A stretch of DNA of 64,000 bases, from NCBI RefSeq assembly GCF_001999945.1, contig NZ_CP019650.1, positions 806,001 through 870,000 of the forward strand, read 5' to 3'. Below, in pieces: positions 26,595-35,176 of this stretch (within the stretch, counting starts at the first letter, position 1; each line of letters opens with the position of its first letter). A model generated the notes under the pieces. The model had not been told where the DNA came from and searched no databases. It worked only from the letters and a program-made list of their open reading frames with translations. The translations under genes and the position numbers were made by a program. The stretch comes from Microbulbifer agarilyticus. Its GTDB lineage: Bacteria; Pseudomonadota; Gammaproteobacteria; Pseudomonadales; Cellvibrionaceae.

Positions 26595-28016
26595 ATGCGT
26601 TTTCCCTCCCGGCCACTCATTTCAAAAGGTGGCAAATCAATTGTGTGTAAGTCTCTTTGGGGCGCCATTGTGGTGTTGGCCTCACTGGCGGTTAGTACGA
26701 TATGCAACGCGAAAGAAGGGCCCGACGAAGATCAGGCGAGGGCAATGGCCAAGGAGGCCTACCTATTCACCTACCCCCTGGTTATGAACTACCGGACTAT
26801 GTACAAGCAGGCCATTGAAGGCGACCGGGAATTCGGGACGTGGGTACATTTGGGGACCTCAAGCCCGAAAGATACCGATATCGTCACACCGAACAACGAT
26901 ACCCCTTACTCCTATGTTTGGGTGGACTTGCGCGCTGAACCATGGGTTCTGACCCTGCCAAAAATCGAGAAGGATCGGTTCTATACCAGCCAGTGGGACG
27001 ACCTCTGGGGGTACGTCTTAGACAACCCCGGCTCGGTAAACGACGGCAATGATGGCATCACTGTTTTGTTGGCATCACCGGAGTGGAAGGGTGAAAAGCC
27101 TGCGGGGGTTGATCGAATTATCCGTGGTGAAAGCGACTTTCTTGGCTCTCTGACCCGCACCCAGCTTATTGAAAGTAAAGGTGGCCTTAACAAGGTAAAG
27201 GAAATTCAGCAGGCATACAAACTGGAACCGCTAAGCAATTACTTGGGAAAAGCCCCACCCAAGGCTGCTCCAAATATCGACTGGCCAAGCTGGGAAGAGG
27301 GCGCGGAAGATACGGACAAGTACTGGGATTACGTCAGCTTTATTCTTCCGCTGACTTCCCGTAACGACGCCGATGGCGCTATGTATGAGAAGCTGGGCGA
27401 GCTCGGTATGGATGCGAAGGGGGGCTGGAAGTTCAGTGAGCTGCCTGCGGCTACTCAAAAAGCGTTGCGCCAGGGTATCAAAGACGCGCAGGAGCAGATG
27501 GACCGTGTTGGCCGAGGAAAGTACGACCCCGCCGATTTCTTTGGCGATCGCAAACGCATCGGTACCGATTATGCAAATCGTGCGCAGGGGGTCTACCTCG
27601 GTATCTTCGGTAACGTTCCTGAGCAATCGATTTACCTGACCAACCCCAACGACATGAACGGCAAAGAAACCGACGGTAGCAAAGCCTCCTATACCGTAAC
27701 CTTCCCAAAAGGACAGGAGCCACCTGTGGATTACTTCTGGTCCTACACCATGTATCGGTTACCGGAGCGCTATTTGGTGGATAACCCCATCAACCGCTAT
27801 TCCATCGGCTCAAGTACCAAAGGGCTTAAACGTAATCCTGACGGCTCACTTACGCTCTACTTTTCCCATGAGTCACCGGGAAAAGACAAAGAAAGCAACT
27901 GGTTACCGGCACCCGATGGGCCCTTCTGGCTTGTATTACGGACTTATGGGCCGAGCAAAGAAATTCGGGAAGGTATCTACAAGCAACCAGATTATGTTCC
28001 ACAAGAACTGAAGTAG
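26595..28016 (+). CDS. DUF1254/DUF1214 protein, exported
   Basis: This 473-residue protein has an N-terminal signal peptide (SLWGAIVVLASLAVSTICNA) and then the two-part DUF1254-DUF1214 architecture. The first domain includes AYLFTYPLVMNYRTMY and TPNNDTPYSY, and the second includes DYFWSYTMYRLPERYLVDNP and LYFSHESPG. Family members are periplasmic proteins of unknown activity. It is followed 40 bases later by a second gene of the same type, and both probably belong to one operon with an oxidoreductase and a permease. No catalytic motif can be assigned. Confidence 0.85.
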   Translation: MRFPSRPLISKGGKSIVCKSLWGAIVVLASLAVSTICNAKEGPDEDQARAMAKEAYLFTYPLVMNYRTMYKQAIEGDREFGTWVHLGTSSPKDTDIVTPNNDTPYSYVWVDLRAEPWVLTLPKIEKDRFYTSQWDDLWGYVLDNPGSVNDGNDGITVLLASPEWKGEKPAGVDRIIRGESDFLGSLTRTQLIESKGGLNKVKEIQQAYKLEPLSNYLGKAPPKAAPNIDWPSWEEGAEDTDKYWDYVSFILPLTSRNDADGAMYEKLGELGMDAKGGWKFSELPAATQKALRQGIKDAQEQMDRVGRGKYDPADFFGDRKRIGTDYANRAQGVYLGIFGNVPEQSIYLTNPNDMNGKETDGSKASYTVTFPKGQEPPVDYFWSYTMYRLPERYLVDNPINRYSIGSSTKGLKRNPDGSLTLYFSHESPGKDKESNWLPAPDGPFWLVLRTYGPSKEIREGIYKQPDYVPQELK

Positions 28017-28056
28017 TACTTGCTATGTTGAGAATCAATCGGGAGAGGTTTCGAAC

Positions 28057-29610
28057 ATGATTCGTAATAAGTTTATTGCTGCAATACTACTGTTTTCACT
28101 CGGTGTTGGCTGTAGTAGTGATCGGCAGGAAAAGCCCAATGCGGATACTGCAGCGGCGGAGCGCACGAAGTCCTCCGGGAATGCGACGGACTCGACTGCA
28201 GAAAGCTCTGAAACCGGTGCGCCGCAAGGTGGGGAAACTCTCGATACCCGTATCGGTAAACTCTCTTTTACCCACGATTTTGTCAATGGGTATCCGACAA
28301 AAGAAACGGTAGAAAAACTGTTTGATACGATGGATTTCCAGCGCGCAACCCAGGCATATCTTTGGGCAATCCCTCTTGTATCCTTCGCTCAATGGCAACA
28401 TGAGCATGAAAATGTTTTCAATGCGGAATCCGGCGATATCGTTTTTTACCCGGATTATGTATCCAAACTCGGGTTGCTGACCGCCAACGCCACAACCCCG
28501 TACGCGCTGAGTTTTATTCGACTTAACGAAACCGGCCCGATTGTAGTCGAGATGCCGGAAGCGGAAGTGCGTGGTGCCATGCACAGTATGTGGCAAACCG
28601 CGATTGCGCCAATGACGGAGCCGGGCAAATACGTGTTTTACGCACCCGGCACAGAGGCGCCACAGGTGCCCGATGGCTACAAGACTTTCGAGTCTCCCAC
28701 CAATAGCGTCTTCTTTGGTATTCGCCTCATGAGCAAAGACGAAGACGTACGCAAGGATGCGTTGTCGAAAATCGAGATCTATCCTCTCGCCGAAGAAGGA
28801 TCAGCAGCCGACACCAAGGTGATCGAGGCGGGCGACAAGCATTGGGAGGGGTGGCAGCCTCGGGGCATTACGTATTTCGAGCGCCTCGCGGATATCCTGA
28901 ATCGCGAGCCGGTGGAAGAGCGTGATCGTTTCTTTCACGCGATGTTGAAGCCGTTGGGTATCGAAAAGGGCAAGCCGTTCAACCCGGATGCGCGTCAGAA
29001 AGAAATCCTTACCGAGGCCGCACTAGTGGGCGAGGCGATGGCCAAGGCGAACGACTTCGAAAACCCGCGCCTTGAACAGTCCATCTATCATGACGGCAGT
29101 CACTGGGAGATTGCCACGGTGTCACCTCCGAACCAGCGTTGGGAAAATTACGATGCGTTGGACGGTCGCGCTGCATGGTTCTATGAGGCGGTGACCAATG
29201 ATCCGGCCATGCAGTCAAAGACTCCTGGGAAGGATCAGATTTATCTTGCGGCTTACAAAGACACCGATGGTGATTGGCTCGATGGCGCCAACCAGTACAA
29301 ACTGCACGTATTGCCAAACGCGCCGGCCGCCGAGTTCTGGTCCACGACTGTCTACGATGTCGCAACACGTGCGCTGATTGATAACGAGCAGCGAATTGCC
29401 GACAAATCATCCCGTATGGACCTGATCGAAAATGATGACGGGTCCTTCGATATCTATTTCGGCCCAACACCGCCGCCAGGAAAAGAGAAAAACTGGATTC
29501 CGACAGTGCCCGGCCGGGCATGGTTTACCTACTTCCGTTTTTATTCACCAACAGAGGCGTACTTCGATCGCTCCTGGGTATTGTCCGATATAGAAAAAGC
29601 AAACTGGTGA
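28057..29610 (+). CDS. DUF1254/DUF1214 lipoprotein, second copy
   Basis: This 517-residue lipoprotein has the lipobox LGVGC at residues 15-19, followed by a low-complexity linker rich in Ser, Thr and Ala to about residue 65. The DUF1254 and DUF1214 domains follow, with ATTPYALSFIRL in the first and FWSTTVYDVATRALIDN in the second. Sequence differs clearly from the upstream copy, so this is an old duplication rather than a recent one. The RBS GGGAGAGG sits just before the ATG. The pair may form a complex, one soluble and one membrane-anchored. That is inference. Confidence 0.85.
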   Translation: MIRNKFIAAILLFSLGVGCSSDRQEKPNADTAAAERTKSSGNATDSTAESSETGAPQGGETLDTRIGKLSFTHDFVNGYPTKETVEKLFDTMDFQRATQAYLWAIPLVSFAQWQHEHENVFNAESGDIVFYPDYVSKLGLLTANATTPYALSFIRLNETGPIVVEMPEAEVRGAMHSMWQTAIAPMTEPGKYVFYAPGTEAPQVPDGYKTFESPTNSVFFGIRLMSKDEDVRKDALSKIEIYPLAEEGSAADTKVIEAGDKHWEGWQPRGITYFERLADILNREPVEERDRFFHAMLKPLGIEKGKPFNPDARQKEILTEAALVGEAMAKANDFENPRLEQSIYHDGSHWEIATVSPPNQRWENYDALDGRAAWFYEAVTNDPAMQSKTPGKDQIYLAAYKDTDGDWLDGANQYKLHVLPNAPAAEFWSTTVYDVATRALIDNEQRIADKSSRMDLIENDDGSFDIYFGPTPPPGKEKNWIPTVPGRAWFTYFRFYSPTEAYFDRSWVLSDIEKANW

Positions 29611-29655
29611 TAATGTTTGTAGATGACTTTCGGAAACAATTCGTGAAGGTGTCCT

Positions 29656-30699
29656 ATGAATCAAAGCCGCAATGCGAATCGTCAGATTACTCTGGCATCT
29701 CGCCCACATGGCGCGCCAACACCAGCCGATTTCAATTTTGTTAGAACTGCAATTCCGACCCCTGGTGACGGAGAAATCCTACTGCGAACCATTTACTTAT
29801 CGCTCGACCCATATATGCGCGGGCGCATGAGTGATGCGAAGTCCTACGCGGAACCCGTCGCCATTGGTGAGGTGATGGTGGGCGGCAGTATCTGCCGCGT
29901 AGAGGAATCGAAGCATTCCGGTTTTAAAAAGGGCGATCTGGTGGTTGCCTTTGGCGGCTGGCAGGACTATAGCCTCTCGGATGGTGAAGGTGTCATCAAA
30001 CTGGATAGCGCCATGCCCAACCCATCCTATGGTTTGGGTGTATTGGGTATGCCCGGGTTAACTGCGTATATGGGCTTGATGGATATTGGCCAGCCCAAAG
30101 CCGGAGAAACCCTCGTTGTTGCTGCAGCGACGGGTGCGGTGGGTAGCCTGGTGGGCCAGATTGGGAAAATTCAGGGCTGCAAAGTGGTAGGTATTGCCGG
30201 TAGCCAGGAGAAGTGCGACTACGCGGTGAATGAACTGGGTTTTGATGCCTGCCTGAATCACCATGCGGAGGATCTGGACGAGCAGCTTGCCAAGGCCTGT
30301 CCGGCCGGTATTGATGTGTATTATGAAAATGTTGGTGGCAAGGTGTTTGATGCGGTGCTGCCATTAATTAACCCCAAAGCGCGCATCCCTCTGTGTGGAC
30401 TGATCGCCCAATACAATGCAACCGAGTTGCCTGCCGGCCCGGATCGCATGCCGATGCTGATGGGTAATCTATTGGTGAAGCGTGCCAAGATGCAGGGCTT
30501 TATCGTATTTGACGACTACGGGCACCGCTATGACGAATTTCAGCAGGCCATGTTGCCCTGGTTGATGTCGGGGAAAATCAAATACAGGGAAGACAAAGTG
30601 ACGGGCCTTGAAAATGCTGTAGAGGCTTTCATTGGTTTACTGCAAGGTGAAAACTTCGGCAAGCTGGTGGTAGAGGTTGGCCCTGATCAGTTGGCTTAA
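29656..30699 (+). CDS. NADP-dependent oxidoreductase, CurA/leukotriene B4 dehydrogenase-like
   Basis: This 347-residue medium-chain reductase lacks zinc-binding Cys clusters and fits the zinc-independent group that reduces alpha,beta-unsaturated carbonyls (curcumin reductase CurA, prostaglandin reductase). Signs are LSLDPYMRGRM near residues 50-60, the nucleotide-binding AATGAVGSLVGQIGK, and YYENVGGKVFDAVLP. It is cytoplasmic. It lies 45 bases after the DUF1254 lipoprotein gene and 33 bases before the permease gene, so it is likely in the same operon. Its natural substrate is not evident. Confidence 0.88.
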   Translation: MNQSRNANRQITLASRPHGAPTPADFNFVRTAIPTPGDGEILLRTIYLSLDPYMRGRMSDAKSYAEPVAIGEVMVGGSICRVEESKHSGFKKGDLVVAFGGWQDYSLSDGEGVIKLDSAMPNPSYGLGVLGMPGLTAYMGLMDIGQPKAGETLVVAAATGAVGSLVGQIGKIQGCKVVGIAGSQEKCDYAVNELGFDACLNHHAEDLDEQLAKACPAGIDVYYENVGGKVFDAVLPLINPKARIPLCGLIAQYNATELPAGPDRMPMLMGNLLVKRAKMQGFIVFDDYGHRYDEFQQAMLPWLMSGKIKYREDKVTGLENAVEAFIGLLQGENFGKLVVEVGPDQLA

Positions 30700-30732
30700 A
30701 GCGCACCTCAGGTGCCAGAGGAGCGCTTAACG

Positions 30733-31866
30733 ATGCCCGACGTCTCTGCAAGCCCCGCTCGTGTAACACTGTTCGCTACAGGCCTTGCGACGTTAGCGAT
30801 TTCTGCGCTTTTCGTAGGCATGGTTCGAGACTTTCTCGTCGCACTTTTACTTGCTGCAATCTTTAGCGCGATGGCGGCGCCCCTTCAGGAAAAAGTAAGC
30901 GCTGCCGTCGGGGGGCGACAGGGGATTGCCGCTGTCATCACCCTTGTCATCTTATTGATAGGCGTGTTGGTGCCGACCCTCGCAATCGTGTTTATTGCCG
31001 CAACCCAAGCCAGCGATTTGGTCGCGGGAATTGGTAGTTTTATTCAGCGGCTGGACACGGACTGGACGACAATCCAGCTCCCCGACTGGGTTCCGTTTCG
31101 GGAAGAAATCGAAGCACTCGGTCCACAGCTCGCGGCGAAGGCTGGCGAACTTGCCAGTAGGCTGGCTTCACTCTTCTTGTCTGTCGTTTCCGCGGCCACC
31201 AAAGGGACAGCACATTTTTTCCTGAACCTTTTTGTCATGGCGTATGCAATGGTGTTTTTCCTGCAGGAGAAGACGACCGTGCTGGCGCAGCTTGCCCGCT
31301 ATACCGGGTTGACGATCGACGCACAAAATCGGCTGGTCGATAGAGTGGTCTCCGTGAGCTGTGCGACCATAAAGGGGACTTTGGTGATCGGGGTTGTGCA
31401 GGGTGCCTTGGGTGGCATTGCTTTTTCGATCGTAGGTATCCAAGCGGCGGCATTTTGGGGCGTAGTGATGGCCTTCGCCTCGATTATTCCGGCCGTCGGC
31501 CCCTCCATCATATGGATTCCTGCTGTCCTCTATTTAGCATTTGCCGGCGAAACCGTTAGTGCAATCGGACTGGCGGCTTGGTGCGCTATCGTGGTTGGTT
31601 TGGCGGATAACCTGCTTCGTCCATGGTTAGTTGGTCGCGAAGCCAAACTGAGCGACCTGATGGTGCTGATCGGCACTTTTGGCGGTCTTGCCATGTTCGG
31701 CGCAGTTGGTTTGATCATTGGACCGGTCATCACCGGCGTTTTTATTACCGTATGGGACATCTTTCAGAAAGCGCTCGCGACCGCTCTCGCCGCTCCTGTA
31801 CAGTCCTCAGTCGAGTCCAACACAGACGGAGGACCATCGGCTGGAAAGCAGCCGGGTAGCGTTTAA
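30733..31866 (+). CDS. AI-2E-family membrane permease
   Basis: This protein of 377 residues has about eight hydrophobic segments, with the family pattern of a central cytoplasmic or periplasmic loop (residues 110-160) and a conserved C-terminal region (GREAKLSDLMVLIGTFGGLAMFG). Members of the AI-2E/PerM family export small molecules or act as antiporters. The autoinducer link is known only for TqsA-like proteins. The ATG at 30733 is preferred over a GTG seven codons upstream because AGGAG lies nine bases before it. Its stop is 9 bases from the convergent glycosidase gene. Confidence 0.85.
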   Translation: MPDVSASPARVTLFATGLATLAISALFVGMVRDFLVALLLAAIFSAMAAPLQEKVSAAVGGRQGIAAVITLVILLIGVLVPTLAIVFIAATQASDLVAGIGSFIQRLDTDWTTIQLPDWVPFREEIEALGPQLAAKAGELASRLASLFLSVVSAATKGTAHFFLNLFVMAYAMVFFLQEKTTVLAQLARYTGLTIDAQNRLVDRVVSVSCATIKGTLVIGVVQGALGGIAFSIVGIQAAAFWGVVMAFASIIPAVGPSIIWIPAVLYLAFAGETVSAIGLAAWCAIVVGLADNLLRPWLVGREAKLSDLMVLIGTFGGLAMFGAVGLIIGPVITGVFITVWDIFQKALATALAAPVQSSVESNTDGGPSAGKQPGSV

Positions 31867-31874
31867 ATCATGAA

Positions 31875-33449
31875 TTAACGACCAGCTATCTGCTGGTCAA
31901 TTCGCTCACTCTCCAAGCCATTTCGATCCACCGCGACAACCGCAATGGCTGTGACCTCATCCTGTTGCCTGAACTGATGGCTGAGGATGTCTTTGTTAAA
32001 AATCCTGTAGCGCCACTTGCTGCCCGCTTGGTAGTACAGCAGCCAGCGTGCTGCCGCCTCATCACCGCGAGGTTGCCAGCTGACACTCAGCCCATCGGTG
32101 TTTGACTGATAGCGCACCTCCGGTGCCAAAGGCGCTGCACTGTCCAGCCACGGTGAGGCGGGCACCAGTGCCTGGTGATAGAACACGGTATCTTTCAGCA
32201 CTTGTGCAAACCGGGGATTTTCACTTACCGTTTTCACGTTCCAGAAAACCTGGCCGGTTTGTTCTTGTAGCAGTGCGCGGGTAAACAGGATCTGGTTAAT
32301 GATTTCGTCGATGCCCTGATTCGTTTCCACTTTATTGCTGCTTAAACCTGGCCACAGGTGACGCTGCTGGTGGTTCTCACCCTGCCACCAGGCCAGCAGC
32401 ATGGGGTAACTCTGTTGCACGCGGTTAATGTTCCAGTACAACTGCGGTGTGAAGTAGTCCAGCCAACCCTCGTTCAACCAGAGGCGGGCATCGGCATAGA
32501 GCTGCTCGTGCTGGTCAAATCCGGCGATGGTCTCTGGGTATTTGGGACGCCAGATACCGAAGGGACTGATACCCACTTTTACATGGGGCTTGATGCGTTT
32601 TACTTCGCTATAGATGTCTTTGACAAAGCGGTTTACCGCCGCCCGGCGCCAGTCCGACACGCCAAGCTGACCACCCTGTTGCTGGTAGGCCGTGTAGCTT
32701 TCACTGTCGGGGAAGGGCGCCCCATCGTTGTAGGAAGGGTAGGGGTAGAAATAGTCATCGTAGTGAATGCCATCGATATCGTAGCGCTGCACAATGTCTG
32801 TGATGACCGATAGTGAATGCGCAATGGTTTCTTCCCGGGTGGGCTCCATCCAGTACATGCCATTGGCCAGCTTTGCGATCAGCTCCGGCTTTGTGTTGAC
32901 GATGGAGTGCTCGGATACCGGGCCGCCCTGAGTGTGGTGGGCGCGGTATGGGTTTACCCAGGCGTGCAGCTCAAGGCCGCGCTGGTGGGCCTGTTCTATC
33001 CAGAAGGCGAGCGGGTCGTAGAAGGGCTCTGGGGCTTTGCCCTGTTCACCGGAGAGATAGTAGGACCAAGGCTCCAACTCGCTGGTATATAGGGCATCGG
33101 CCTGGGGGCGGACCTGAAAAATCACTGCGTTCATGTTTGCCGCAGCAACCTTGTCCAGCAAAGCGATGGCCTCCTGTTGCTGCTGCGCTACCGGCAGGCC
33201 AGGCTTACTGGGCCAATCAATATTCGCCACCGTCGCAACCCAGGCCGCACGGAATTCTCTCGCCACCGTTTCCCGTTGCGCCCTGCCGTAGTCGGGCAGC
33301 TCCTCTTGCTCGACCGCGACCTGCTTCGGCGTTTCCTGGCCAAACCAGGCCGGGTATTGCCACAGTGCCAGCGCCATCACCACAATGACGGCGGGGTAGA
33401 CCCAGCGGTTAAGGAGCTTTGCCAGTGGGATTTTCTTCGGTAGCGTCAT
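31875..33449 (-). CDS. GHL10-family glycosyl hydrolase, DigH-like
   Basis: This is a 524-residue protein with an N-terminal membrane helix (YPAVIVVMALALWQYPAWF) and a GHL10 TIM-barrel domain (DUF187), with motifs EFRAAWVATVANIDWP, FQVRPQADA, HAWVNPYRAHH and GIHYDDYFYPY. E. coli DigH, a relative, cleaves denuded peptidoglycan glycan strands, so a cell-wall role is plausible. A polysaccharide substrate cannot be excluded. The C-terminal part after about residue 420 looks like a fibronectin-type beta domain (ALAPEVRYQSNTDGLSVSW). Confidence 0.82.
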   Translation of the reverse strand: MTLPKKIPLAKLLNRWVYPAVIVVMALALWQYPAWFGQETPKQVAVEQEELPDYGRAQRETVAREFRAAWVATVANIDWPSKPGLPVAQQQQEAIALLDKVAAANMNAVIFQVRPQADALYTSELEPWSYYLSGEQGKAPEPFYDPLAFWIEQAHQRGLELHAWVNPYRAHHTQGGPVSEHSIVNTKPELIAKLANGMYWMEPTREETIAHSLSVITDIVQRYDIDGIHYDDYFYPYPSYNDGAPFPDSESYTAYQQQGGQLGVSDWRRAAVNRFVKDIYSEVKRIKPHVKVGISPFGIWRPKYPETIAGFDQHEQLYADARLWLNEGWLDYFTPQLYWNINRVQQSYPMLLAWWQGENHQQRHLWPGLSSNKVETNQGIDEIINQILFTRALLQEQTGQVFWNVKTVSENPRFAQVLKDTVFYHQALVPASPWLDSAAPLAPEVRYQSNTDGLSVSWQPRGDEAAARWLLYYQAGSKWRYRIFNKDILSHQFRQQDEVTAIAVVAVDRNGLESERIDQQIAGR

Positions 33450-33605
33450 GATTGCCTTATGGGAGTTACATCTTGTTAGTGTTCTGGCCGGCCGGTGCGG
33501 CTAAGCCCTAGTATCCTAGACCCGCTTTGACGTCTCAATAGCGTGAGATGGGGTGTCTAAATTGTGAGCGTGGCTGCGGGTCGGTGTCCACTGAGCCACA
33601 CATCG

Positions 33606-33638
33606 GCGCAAACGATAGAAGGTCACTATCATTTGCGC
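33606..33638. repeat. 13-base near-perfect inverted repeat
   Basis: GCGCAAACGATAG at 33606-33618 pairs with CTATCATTTGCGC at 33626-33638, with one wobble and a seven-base loop. It lies 55 bases upstream of the lipoprotein gene at 33694. It could be an operator or an RNA hairpin in the leader. Confidence 0.45.
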
Positions 33639-33693
33639 GGGTATACCGTAACTTAGTCGTTAGATTTTGGATAAAAGCATCGTTGGTACAGGT

Positions 33694-34548
33694 ATGGCTA
33701 TGCAGTTAGCGCGCTTAAGATCTTCCTTTTTCATCGTGTTGACCCTGTCTTTCCTGCAGGGCTGCGCGGGTTCGCCCTCCGCTATTGGAGCTGATACCAC
33801 AGCAGATACCACGGTCGATATCGGCCCGGTGGTACAAATGATGGAAGAGGTGGACATACTGCTGGTGTCTGATCACACCCTGCCGGATCACCTCAATCTA
33901 TCCAGCGGCGGGGCAAATGGTGAAGAGCGTTTGTTCATTGACCCGACCCTGCAAAGTCTGAATAGCAAACTGATTAAGCGGGGCCTCAGTACCTATATTC
34001 TCAACGTTGAGGATATGGTCGCCGGCAAAGATATTCGGAACAAAGGCACTTTTGATGCGGCGTATAACCAGTACGACCAGATATTAAAAGCGGCGGTAAA
34101 GCACGGAGTTACCATCGCTTCTATTCACTATGATGCGGATAAAATCCTTGCCGAGAATTATGGTGAAAATAAAGCCTATGCCAGCGCCGAAGAAGACGGA
34201 AAAAAGTATGGATATATTGGTGGAGTGCAATTAATTCTGGACGAACGGGCCACCAGCGATGCAACGCTCGCCTTGGCGGATCAGATTATTCACCGCGACA
34301 ATATCTTGCAGCAGCTTAACTCGGTGGGCCTTCGTATCCGCCCGGGCTATGGCGATAAAGTGCGCTTCCAAAGTAACCTGACATTGAATATCGCAGGCCA
34401 CTCACCGAGCGGCGCCTTCTTGCTGGAGATTGCGCCGCAAGATCAGGCGGTTAGGCTTTACGGAAGCCCGGAGAAAATCGTTGCGGCCATCGAAACGCCA
34501 ATGGAAGCGCTGGCAGATGCGCTTTATGGATTTCGGCAGGGTCTGTAA
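33694..34548 (+). CDS. Uncharacterised lipoprotein, faintly amidase-like
   Basis: This protein of about 284 residues starts at ATG 33694, which gives a compact signal peptide with lipobox LQGC. An upstream TTG at 33667 is possible but adds residues before the signal. The mature part has segments that recall N-acetylmuramoyl-L-alanine amidases: RLFIDPTLQSLNSKLIKRGLS early, IASIHYDAD in the middle, and GAFLLEIAP late. The usual first zinc His is not obvious, so it may be inactive or unrelated. I do not assign a function. A strong terminator follows, shared with tmRNA. Confidence 0.6.
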   Translation: MAMQLARLRSSFFIVLTLSFLQGCAGSPSAIGADTTADTTVDIGPVVQMMEEVDILLVSDHTLPDHLNLSSGGANGEERLFIDPTLQSLNSKLIKRGLSTYILNVEDMVAGKDIRNKGTFDAAYNQYDQILKAAVKHGVTIASIHYDADKILAENYGENKAYASAEEDGKKYGYIGGVQLILDERATSDATLALADQIIHRDNILQQLNSVGLRIRPGYGDKVRFQSNLTLNIAGHSPSGAFLLEIAPQDQAVRLYGSPEKIVAAIETPMEALADALYGFRQGL

Positions 34549-34588
34549 TTGCGTTCGAGCTGAACATTTCAGTTCACTCAGTTAGCCA

Positions 34589-34632
34589 AATTAAAAAGGC
34601 CCGGTATCTTGCGATACCGGGCCTTTTTAATT
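34589..34632. terminator. Bidirectional terminator of ssrA and the lipoprotein gene
   Basis: A perfect 20-base inverted repeat (34589-34608, 34613-34632) with loop TTGC has T/A-rich outer ends in both directions. It abuts the tmRNA 3' end. Confidence 0.93.
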
Positions 34633-35022
34633 TGGTGGAGATGGCGGGAGTCGAACCCGCGTCCGTCAGCACTCCGCCAGAGGCTCTACATGCTTAGTTC
34701 CGTCTATTAATTTAATCCACTACAGCCCAACGGGCAGGACGTAGCAGACGATTCTGAAAAAGATTTAACCGATCTACCTCAGATAAGTGTCACGGCGATC
34801 CAGTTCTGTATAACAGCCAACAGCGCGGTACTGGAACCTTGCTGAGGGCCGCTAAGGGACGAACCCTTAGTTAGTGCTTCACAAGCTGCTTACGCAGCGA
34901 GTTGGGCACCGTAGTTGTCGTCGTTGGCAACTAATAAAATGCAGCTTTGGATTTACGTGATTGGCTACCCTCACGGCATGCACCCATGGTTTCGTCACCG
35001 GCGTCGAATCCAAGTCATCCCC
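34633..35022 (-). ncRNA. ssrA: Transfer-messenger RNA
   Basis: tmRNA rescues stalled ribosomes together with SmpB, adding a degradation tag. The 5' end GGGGATG (from 35022) pairs with CATCTCC before the encoded ACCA end at 34633, with one G-U pair, forming the acceptor stem. The T-arm reads GCGGGTTCGACTCCCGC. The conserved 5' piece CTTGGATTCGACG and GGTGCATGCCG are present. The tag frame reads ANDDNYGAQLAA followed by TAA, at about 34888-34926. It lies 3.1 kb from smpB, its protein partner. Confidence 0.97.
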
Positions 35023-35059
35023 GGAATCTGCCGCTACGAATATCGTAGGCGTATTAGTA

Positions 35060-35086
35060 ATTATACCGGAAGCAGGATTGTCACAA
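35060..35086 (-). promoter_or_regulatory. Likely ssrA promoter
   Basis: On the minus strand a perfect TATAAT (35060-35065) lies about 38 bases before the mature tmRNA 5' end. The best -35 is TTGTGA at 35081-35086, 15 bases away. The gap fits a processed precursor leader. Confidence 0.55.
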
Positions 35087-35176
35087 TAGGTGTGTTTGCA
35101 AAAAGATTGACCGCCGGTTCTGTGCTGTTCACGCACTCATGGTGAACTACGCGGTGAACGATAGGGCCTGACTGGG

